Shown here in pieces: positions 39,552-46,073 of a DNA stretch of 46,073 nt. Within the stretch, counting starts at the first letter, position 1. Each line of letters begins with the position of its first letter. Under the pieces are notes generated by a model, which was not told where the DNA came from, made no database searches, and saw only the letters and a program-made list of their open reading frames with translations. The translations under genes were made by a program, and so were the position numbers. Source of the stretch: JAAZFF01 sp964405775 (GTDB lineage: Bacteria; Verrucomicrobiota; Kiritimatiellia; RFP12; UBA3636); assembly GCA_964405775.1 (NCBI GenBank), contig CAYOPG010000008.1, forward strand, positions 1 through 46,073, given 5' to 3'.

Positions 39552-40781
39552 ATGCACACAACAAAGATCAGACGTTCAGAAAAAAATGTTTCTGTATGGG
39601 GAGAGTACGATGTGGCGGTCGCTGGCGGCGGCATCGCGGGCGCGGCGGCGGCGCTATCCGCGGTGCGTCGAGGCGCCAAGACTTGTCTGATTGAAAAGTA
39701 TTCAGGACTCGGCGGCTTGGCTACACTCGGTCATGTGGTTGTATATCTGCCATTGTGTGATGGCAACGGACGCCAAATCTGCTTCGGCATCGCCGAGGAA
39801 TTCCTCAAGGTGCCGATGAAGTACAGCCTCTGCAAACCGCCCGAGGCGTGGCAGGGTGTGGACTCTGCCACGAAAGAGGAGCGGGCGGGGAAGCGGTATC
39901 AACTTACGTTCGACCCTGCGCCGATGGCGATCGGACTGGAGCGGCTACTCGACGAAGCCGGGGTGGATATTATCTACGACACTTTGGTGGTGGACGTAAA
40001 TACTGACGATGGTGGGGCGCTGACTCATCTTGTAGTCGAGAACAAGTCTGGATGCGGAGCGTTCGCCGTCAAGACTGTGATAGACTGCACTGGCGACGCG
40101 GATATCTGCAAAATGTGCGGCGAGGAAACAGAGACGGCTGCGAAGAACGTCCGTAGCGCATGGTATTACGCCGTTGATGAAAACAGGCGTTTGGAGATGG
40201 GATACGCGGTCGATGAGTATTGGAAGGTTGATGAGAAGCCGGAGATCCCCCGTTTTGACGGAACCGACTGGCGGGGAGTGACGGCGCAGATAATCGAGTC
40301 GCGTAAACTGATCCTCGAGGATTTAGCGCGTCTGAACCGCGGTCGCAATGAGGCGGGCAAGTCGAAATTGTTCCCGTTCTATGCCCCGTTCTTGCATGGT
40401 TTTCGTATGACGAGGCATCTTGTTTCGGACTATGTGATTACGTCAGAAGATGTGCATAAGTGGCACGATGACGCGGTGGGGCTCTTCCCGGATTGGCGCA
40501 ACCGCGGGCCAGTCTATGCTTTGCCGTTGAGGTCGATCTTGGCGGTGAAGACGCCGAACTTGGCGGTCGCGGGGAGGTGTATTTCTTCCGCGGGTGACGC
40601 GTGGGATGTAACGAGAGTGATTCCGGTGTGCGCCGTTTCCGGAGAGGCAGCGGGGATATCGGCGGCGCTGGCGGCTGGTAGCGGGCGCACTTTGCGTCAA
40701 GTGCAGGCGGTGGAGGTTCAGGAAATTTTAAAGGAGCGCGGGGTCGTGCTGGATAAAGCCCTTTTGGATCCAGTCGCATAA
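39552..40781 (+). CDS. FAD-dependent oxidoreductase (FAD_oxidored family)
   Basis: A 409-residue flavoprotein. The Rossmann motif VAVAGGGIAGAAAALSAVRR (about 21-40) ends with the acidic residue in LIEK that binds the ribose. GLGGLATLG and VIDCTGDADI follow, and the C-terminal LPLRSILAVKTPNLAVAGRC with VIPVCAVSGEAAGIS closes the FAD site. Members of this family (PF12831) are abundant in Lentisphaerae, Planctomycetes and Kiritimatiellae and mostly have no known substrate. A cysteine-rich stretch (DICKMCGEE) might bind a metal. It is followed by the MFS-HEAT gene after 42 nt, so the two are likely a unit. Confidence 0.87.
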   Translation: MHTTKIRRSEKNVSVWGEYDVAVAGGGIAGAAAALSAVRRGAKTCLIEKYSGLGGLATLGHVVVYLPLCDGNGRQICFGIAEEFLKVPMKYSLCKPPEAWQGVDSATKEERAGKRYQLTFDPAPMAIGLERLLDEAGVDIIYDTLVVDVNTDDGGALTHLVVENKSGCGAFAVKTVIDCTGDADICKMCGEETETAAKNVRSAWYYAVDENRRLEMGYAVDEYWKVDEKPEIPRFDGTDWRGVTAQIIESRKLILEDLARLNRGRNEAGKSKLFPFYAPFLHGFRMTRHLVSDYVITSEDVHKWHDDAVGLFPDWRNRGPVYALPLRSILAVKTPNLAVAGRCISSAGDAWDVTRVIPVCAVSGEAAGISAALAAGSGRTLRQVQAVEVQEILKERGVVLDKALLDPVA

Positions 40782-40823
40782 CGACAACCCCGCAGTCGGC
40801 AATTTGGAATTTGTCATGTTAAA

Positions 40824-43283
40824 ATGAGTAAACAGCCTATGTCATCGCGCCTTGTGCGCAAGAGCCTTAGCGCCTTCTATAACGCGCACGTGCTCTGGAT
40901 GTTTTTTGCTATTTGCACTTATGGTTCCCTTTACACGGGCATGCTCCTTTCTCTGGGCATGAGCGATAAGCAGTTCGGATGGATAATGGCATTGCCGATG
41001 TTTATGCTCCCGATGCAGATTGTGGGTGCAGTGCTACAGCAGAAGTATTTCAATCGGCAGAAATTCTGGCTTGTGTGCCGCGTGCTTTTCCTTGCCATGT
41101 ATCTGTTGATGGCCGCGCTCGTGGCTGTGTCCGGGGCGATGTCTTCCTGGCTGTTGTTCGCTGCGTTTTCCATCGTCATAGTGCTTACAAACATAGTGGG
41201 GCAGGTGGGTGCTCCGGTGATTCTCGCTTGGCAGACGGATGTTATACCAGAGAGGGAGAGCACGGTGTTCTGGAACCGCCTGACCGCTCTTGGGATGGTC
41301 GCGGGCGTGTCGGCAGGTTTCGCGGCTGGCTGGCTGGCTGATAAGCTGGGGCGGGACAGAAGGATGACCTATGTGATCGTGCTGGGGATTTGCCTTGTGT
41401 TTGCCGTAGCTTCAACACGCGTGGTGAGAACTGTTCCAGATCCAGACCCAGACCCGAAGCCCGATAATGACAGCACTTGGAAGAAGATACGAACGATACT
41501 GAGCGACGGCAATTTCATGCGCCTGTCCGGTGTGTTCTCGCTCAACTCCGTTGCTGGCTGGCTAAGCAGCGCGTTCATCTTTATCCACTTGCAGCGGACG
41601 ATGGGGTTCTCGATGGTTCAGATGCAGATGCTAGGAGCCATCAGCTGCGCGGTCAGCTACGTAGCCTCGCGAATTTTCGGTATTGTCGGCAAGCATTATG
41701 GCCGCAAACCTGTTCTTGTTATATGTACTTTAGTTAAGAGCTTGGAGTTTATCCTGTGGGGCACTCTAAGACCCGGCGACCATTGGCTCGACCTCGTCAC
41801 GCGCTCGCTTACGACCTCGCTTTTCGGCGACTGGGCAGCGATGCCTCCGGGGTTCGCAAGCGCAATACCCGTGTTTATGTTGGGTGGGTTCGTCAATGTG
41901 GGGATAGGATCCATGCAACTGGCGTACATGCGCAACATTGGTCCGCGCGAGAGTCAGACTTTGGCTATCAGCCTGTTCTACGCTCTTACCGGATTGGTTG
42001 GAGGTGTAACTTCGGCGCTCAGCGGCACAATTCATTCATGGCTCAGCGTGCCTGGCCTTGGGTTCGGTGGCTGGGTTGGCAACGCGTTGCAGGCCATCCA
42101 GCGCTCTCTCATTGATTTTGGGCTTACGCCGTTTAATGCGCTCGCGCTTGCAGGCGCCGCGGTGTACTTTTTGAACGCGTTGGTCATGAGCCGGCTTCGA
42201 GAGGAGGGGGCAGCGCCCACAATGCACGTAGTGCGGGTGCTGCTAGCAAACAATCCGTTACGCAGCGTTTACCATGCCCAAATGCTCGCCACACCGCTAA
42301 CGGAGACAATGCGCATGGACGTGCTGAACAGGGCGAGAGGCGGTCTGGTTGAAGGAGAGCTTTTGCGCGATCTTGTCAGTTGTTCCTCTCAGATACGCGA
42401 TGGCGCTATGCGCAATATAACGAACGCCGGCAAGGACATAGAATCCGCCGCTGCCGAGGCGCTGATAAAGCTTCTGGATATGCCCGCTCTCGGCATGAGG
42501 GTTGAGGCTGCGCGCGCACTCGGCCGAGCCCGCTACAAAGCGGCGCTCCCAAATCTTATCGCGCTTTTCGACAACGAAGACCTCGACCTAGCCACCGCCT
42601 CGATTTACGCCGCCGGACTAATGGCTGACCCAGCCGCCGCGCCTGATTTGCGACGCGTGTTGCGCGATTCCACCTTCCCAGAAGAAAAGGCATGGGCCGC
42701 AGAAGCTCTCAGCCGGCTCGGCGATCATGCTGATGCGCGCATAGTTTTCAGCGCCTTCCCGGAGAACGCCGACCCGGTTCTGCGTACGCAATGCCTAGTG
42801 TCGATCTGCCGCTGCATGTTCGACGGGCAGAAGGTCTACAAGATTTTCGACGACGAAACACGGAATCCCGGAACTGCGACTACGCTACTCTGCGCCTCGA
42901 TCGCCACCAGGAGTAAGGGTCTTGACCTTGACACGATGATGACGCTTGTTGATGAGGGAAAATACCGTGAGGTTGCCACGTTGGCTATCGCGCCGGCAAT
43001 CGAGTTCTGCCTGCCTTACGAGCGGCCTCAAGGCGCGGGGGCAGAGGACGTCATCACGGCGCAATTCTCCGAGGATGGCAGCTTTGTCAATGCCATGCTG
43101 GAAGATGCCGACTACGTCGCCACAAGCATCTGGCTGCAGTTGCGTCTCTGGGCGTTCCTCGACTACGGTGTCGGCTACGATGACCGGTTTGTGCTACTCA
43201 CCGTGCTTTTCCTGTGCGATACGCTTGGAAAACGACTTGATCCAAAACAGCCGCGGTTTGTAGACCCTGTCGTGAATCAATAG
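40824..43283 (+). CDS. MFS-type transporter fused to HEAT repeats
   Basis: An 819-residue protein. Residues 1 to about 470 contain 12 predicted membrane helices of the major facilitator fold; a charged loop with the run of Asp-Pro (PDPDPDPKPDND) joins the two six-helix halves. GRDRR after helix 6-like segments resembles motif A. Residues about 535-700 are HEAT-like repeats with alternating helices, for example SAAAEALIKLLDMPALGMR, VEAARALGRARYKAALPNL and KAWAAEALSRLGDHADA. A further helical segment completes the chain. MFS-HEAT fusions occur in Chlamydiae and Planctomycetes, often without known substrate. The HEAT part would lie in the cytoplasm. Its stop is 14 nt from the convergent mutS stop, with no terminator seen. 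Confidence 0.85.
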   Translation: MSKQPMSSRLVRKSLSAFYNAHVLWMFFAICTYGSLYTGMLLSLGMSDKQFGWIMALPMFMLPMQIVGAVLQQKYFNRQKFWLVCRVLFLAMYLLMAALVAVSGAMSSWLLFAAFSIVIVLTNIVGQVGAPVILAWQTDVIPERESTVFWNRLTALGMVAGVSAGFAAGWLADKLGRDRRMTYVIVLGICLVFAVASTRVVRTVPDPDPDPKPDNDSTWKKIRTILSDGNFMRLSGVFSLNSVAGWLSSAFIFIHLQRTMGFSMVQMQMLGAISCAVSYVASRIFGIVGKHYGRKPVLVICTLVKSLEFILWGTLRPGDHWLDLVTRSLTTSLFGDWAAMPPGFASAIPVFMLGGFVNVGIGSMQLAYMRNIGPRESQTLAISLFYALTGLVGGVTSALSGTIHSWLSVPGLGFGGWVGNALQAIQRSLIDFGLTPFNALALAGAAVYFLNALVMSRLREEGAAPTMHVVRVLLANNPLRSVYHAQMLATPLTETMRMDVLNRARGGLVEGELLRDLVSCSSQIRDGAMRNITNAGKDIESAAAEALIKLLDMPALGMRVEAARALGRARYKAALPNLIALFDNEDLDLATASIYAAGLMADPAAAPDLRRVLRDSTFPEEKAWAAEALSRLGDHADARIVFSAFPENADPVLRTQCLVSICRCMFDGQKVYKIFDDETRNPGTATTLLCASIATRSKGLDLDTMMTLVDEGKYREVATLAIAPAIEFCLPYERPQGAGAEDVITAQFSEDGSFVNAMLEDADYVATSIWLQLRLWAFLDYGVGYDDRFVLLTVLFLCDTLGKRLDPKQPRFVDPVVNQ

Positions 43284-43297
43284 TCTGAGGACTGCGG

Positions 43298-45820
43298 CTA
43301 AAATTCGAACAACGTCATCTGACGGTCGTCGCCGTGGCGTGAGGGGCGCGGCTTCGAGCGTGGCTCCACAAGCGAAGGGGCGCCCGAATCCGAGAGTTCG
43401 TCTGCCTCCAGATTCGCGAGAATCTCCCGCGCACGCTTGAGCACCGTATCCGGCATGCCGGCTAGCTTTGCCACCGCTATGCCATAGCTTTTGTCGGCTG
43501 GACCGTCCACGATACGCCGCAGGAATACGATGCCGTCGTTTTGTTCTCGCACTAGTACGCTGCAGTTGACCACGCCGCCGAGAGTCAGGGCTAGGTCGGT
43601 GAGTTCGTGGTAATGCGTGGCGAAAAGAGTCTTTGCTTTGACCGCCGTTGTGTTGTGTAGATGCTCCGCCACTGCCCATGCGATGCTGATGCCGTCAAAA
43701 GTGCTTGTGCCTCGCCCGATTTCGTCGAGCACGATGAGACTGCGCGGCGTTGCGTTGTTGAGAATGTTCGCCGTTTCCTGCATCTCCACCATGAACGTGC
43801 TGCGGCCGCGCGCGAGGTCGTCGCTCGCTCCAACACGCGTGAAAACGCGGTCCACGATACCAAGTGAAGCCTCTTTTGCAGGAATGAACGAGCCCATCTG
43901 CGCCATGACAACCAGCAATGCCACCTGACGGATGTAAGTCGATTTTCCTGCCATGTTCGGCCCGGTGATGACCATGATCTGCCGTGTCGTACAGTTCAGT
44001 TCGGCGTCGTTTGGAACAAAACGCTCGGAGTCTGGCAACTGCTCTATTATGGGGTGGCGGCCTGCACCGATGTGGATGGCATCGCCTTCGTTCATCTGGG
44101 GGCGCACGTAGCCGAGCGCCAGCGCACGGTCTGCCAGAGAGCAAAGGACGTCGAGCTGTGCCGCTGCTGCCGCGACAGCCTGAATGGCAGCTGTTTCTTT
44201 AACGACCTCGGCTCGGAGGGAATCGAAGATGTCGTTCTCCATTATTATGGCGCGGTCGGCCGCACCGAGGATTTTCTCTTCGCGCTCCTTGAGTTCAGGC
44301 GTGGTGAAGCGTTCCCCGTTTGCGATAGTCTGTTTGCGGTTGTAATCGGCCGGCACGTTGCCGAGCTGCCCGGTCGAGACTTCGATGAAGTATCCGAAGA
44401 CCTTGTTGAATTTGACTTTTAGAGTTTTGATGCCCGTGCGCTCTATTTCTTCCGCCTGATATTTGGCTATCCACGCGCGCCCGTTCGCGGCGGCGTCGCG
44501 CAGTTCGTCTAGCTCGGTGCTTACTCCGGGGCGTATCATGCCACCTTCATTCATCGTGGCAGGCGGCGATTCGACTAGAGTTCTGTCTACCGCATCGGAG
44601 AGGTGCGGTAGAGGCCGCAGTTCGCGGAGTATGCTCTCGAGAAGTGCTCCGGCTGCCACGGGCTCAAGGCGGTCGCGTATGGCGGGGACGGTTTTGAGGG
44701 CGGTCGAAATGGCGTTGACGTCGCGCGGGGAGCCGCGGCTCAGAGATATGCGCGCTATGGTGCGTTCTAGGTCGCGTATGTCTCCCAGTAGACTGCGCAA
44801 AGGGGAAAGAGCGCCGCGGGCTTTCATCAGGGTCTCGACTGCTTCGTGTCGTGCGTTTATCGAGTCTAGATCCAGAAGCGGGCGTGCAATCCAGTTGTGC
44901 AGCAGGCGCGCTCCCATGGGTGTGCGCGTGGCGTTGAGGACGCCGTATAGTGTTGTAGAAGGGTCGCGCCCGCGTTGCGGAATGAGGTCGAGATGCTCGC
45001 ATGTCGCATCGTCGAGAGTCATGTATCCGGAGGTTTGCGCGAGACGCATCGAAGTTACGTGCGAGAGGTCGCGGCGGAGGTTCTCACGGATATGCTGCAT
45101 GATTGCGCCTGCGGCGCGTATCACCGTGCTGTTGTCTTCACAGCCGAATCCGTCGAGTGATGTGATGCCGAAGTGCGACAAAAGCGTTGATCGCGCAAAG
45201 GCCTCCTCGAAGAACCAGTAGTCTACCGGCGTCACGCATGCCACTCCGGCATCTTTGAAAATGGCGGAGGCTTCATGCTCCGTCCCAGATTCGTCCTCAG
45301 ATGTTGGCGCGATGCCTTCGCCTGGGGCGATGCGGTGGATTGCATCGCGTAGTGAATCGCGTGTAGGGTGGTTTTCGACGATAAGCTCTCCGGTCGAGAG
45401 TTCCAACGCCGCGAGTCCAAACTCCTTGCTGGAACTGACTATTGCCACGATGTAGTTGTTACGATCGTCTGAGAGTGCGCCTTCCTCGGTTATGGTTCCG
45501 GGCGTGATGATCCGCGTAACCTCCCTCCGAACCAAGCCTTTTGCGATGGCTGGATCCTCCATTTGCTCGCATATTGCTATCTTTCGACCGGCGCGTATCA
45601 GTCTGTTCAGATATGAATCTACGGCGTGGTAAGGCACGCCGCACATAGGATAGCCGCCGCGTTTGGTGAGGGCGACATTTAGGATAGGGGCTGCGCGAAC
45701 CGCGTCTTCAAAAAACATCTCGTAGAAATCACCCAGACGGAACATCAGTATGACGTCCTCGGCGATTTCTGATTTGATACGGCGATACTGCCGCATCATC
45801 GGTGTGAGTTTTTCGGCCAT
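43298..45820 (-). CDS. mutS: DNA mismatch repair protein MutS
   Basis: An 840-residue MutS1. The mismatch-reading GDFYEMF (Phe-x-Glu) is near residue 31. Connector and lever domains follow, then the ATPase with Walker A GPNMAGKSTYIRQ near 625, Walker B VLDEIGRGTSTFDG and the signature STFMVEMQETANIL. The protein ends DDRQMTLFEF, in which QMTLF is a canonical beta-clamp-binding motif. It lacks nothing expected. No mutL is in the window. A TACAAT about 30 nt upstream may be its -10 box; the -35 is weak. Confidence 0.97.
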   Translation of the reverse strand: MAEKLTPMMRQYRRIKSEIAEDVILMFRLGDFYEMFFEDAVRAAPILNVALTKRGGYPMCGVPYHAVDSYLNRLIRAGRKIAICEQMEDPAIAKGLVRREVTRIITPGTITEEGALSDDRNNYIVAIVSSSKEFGLAALELSTGELIVENHPTRDSLRDAIHRIAPGEGIAPTSEDESGTEHEASAIFKDAGVACVTPVDYWFFEEAFARSTLLSHFGITSLDGFGCEDNSTVIRAAGAIMQHIRENLRRDLSHVTSMRLAQTSGYMTLDDATCEHLDLIPQRGRDPSTTLYGVLNATRTPMGARLLHNWIARPLLDLDSINARHEAVETLMKARGALSPLRSLLGDIRDLERTIARISLSRGSPRDVNAISTALKTVPAIRDRLEPVAAGALLESILRELRPLPHLSDAVDRTLVESPPATMNEGGMIRPGVSTELDELRDAAANGRAWIAKYQAEEIERTGIKTLKVKFNKVFGYFIEVSTGQLGNVPADYNRKQTIANGERFTTPELKEREEKILGAADRAIIMENDIFDSLRAEVVKETAAIQAVAAAAAQLDVLCSLADRALALGYVRPQMNEGDAIHIGAGRHPIIEQLPDSERFVPNDAELNCTTRQIMVITGPNMAGKSTYIRQVALLVVMAQMGSFIPAKEASLGIVDRVFTRVGASDDLARGRSTFMVEMQETANILNNATPRSLIVLDEIGRGTSTFDGISIAWAVAEHLHNTTAVKAKTLFATHYHELTDLALTLGGVVNCSVLVREQNDGIVFLRRIVDGPADKSYGIAVAKLAGMPDTVLKRAREILANLEADELSDSGAPSLVEPRSKPRPSRHGDDRQMTLFEF

Positions 45821-45858
45821 TGCGATTGGAGTTGGAAAATCGTGGAAAGATTAAAAGT

Positions 45859-46053
45859 TCATTGTACCACGCATAAGACGTGTAAGTCCAATTCGGATTT
45901 CCGCTTGTATAACGCCATGTGAGCTTGTGCATCCGGTTTAGTACGGACTGTGGGATAAAACCAGACCTTCCCGTAAAACGCCTGGCGCCAGTATTCCAAC
46001 GGTAATCGATTCCAATGACGAGCCGTTTGCGCTGTAAGCACTTTTTGTTTCAT
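45859..46053 (-). CDS. Unrecognised short ORF at the window edge
   Basis: A 64-codon frame beginning MKQKVLTAQTARHWNRLP, rich in Trp, Tyr, Lys and Arg. I do not recognise a family. Composition is compatible with a small DNA- or RNA-binding protein or a remnant of a larger gene. No good ribosome-binding site is seen upstream within the window. It may continue or be regulated from outside the window. Its 3' end overlaps the region expected to hold the mutS promoter, which speaks somewhat against it. Confidence 0.3.
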   Translation of the reverse strand: MKQKVLTAQTARHWNRLPLEYWRQAFYGKVWFYPTVRTKPDAQAHMALYKRKSELDLHVLCVVQ

Positions 46054-46073
46054 TTTGTCGCGATACTTAATCC

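Overview
This window is a chromosomal stretch of an uncultured-looking bacterium that I place by inference in the PVC superphylum, most like the Kiritimatiellota/Lentisphaerota. The reasons are a long pilin-like protein with a prepilin cleavage site, a bicistronic FAD-oxidoreductase plus MFS-HEAT transporter pair, an alpha-L-rhamnosidase, SGNH hydrolases, a fused SecDF, and a sigma factor with a long basic and acidic N-terminal tail. No 16S gene is present, so the placement is not proven. I see no prophage, insertion sequence, CRISPR array or plasmid feature. Genes are tightly packed and coding density is high.

Layout. Positions 1-436 hold a tRNA-Ser(GGA) on the minus strand with its own promoter and terminator, and a divergent promoter for a fused ATPase-permease of the FecCD/BtuC type (436-2313). 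From 18290 down to 2430 nearly everything runs on the minus strand: a pilin-like protein, rpoD, a membrane-anchored RRM protein, rlmB with a repeat-rich N-terminus, tgt, yajC, secDF, ispD, a metallophosphoesterase, an SGNH lipoprotein, an aldo/keto reductase, a GldG-like protein and a NagD-like phosphatase. The chain tgt-yajC-secDF is a classical linkage.

From 18391 to 32874 the plus strand carries folB, an SGNH hydrolase and then one continuous str-S10-spc ribosomal protein cluster: rpsL, rpsG, fusA, rpsJ, rplC, rplD, rplW, rplB, rpsS, rplV, rpsC, rplP, rpmC, rpsQ, rplN, rplX, rplE, rpsN, rpsH, rplF, rplR, rpsE, rplO, secY, closed by a strong terminator. tuf is absent between fusA and rpsJ, rpmD is absent between rpsE and rplO, and the alpha operon does not follow secY.

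From 33054 to the end: an aldo/keto reductase plus cytoplasmic GH78 rhamnosidase operon with an excellent promoter, an M1 aminopeptidase, a divergent FAD-oxidoreductase and MFS-HEAT pair, convergent mutS, and an unrecognised short ORF at the edge.

The least ordinary items are the membrane-anchored RRM protein, the eightfold KPWE repeat of RlmB whose DNA is palindromic, a natural Ala at S12 position 88, the ATPase-FecCD fusion, a short ORF before secDF that starts with the same codons as secD, the MFS-HEAT fusion, and an attenuator-like hairpin between rplO and secY.
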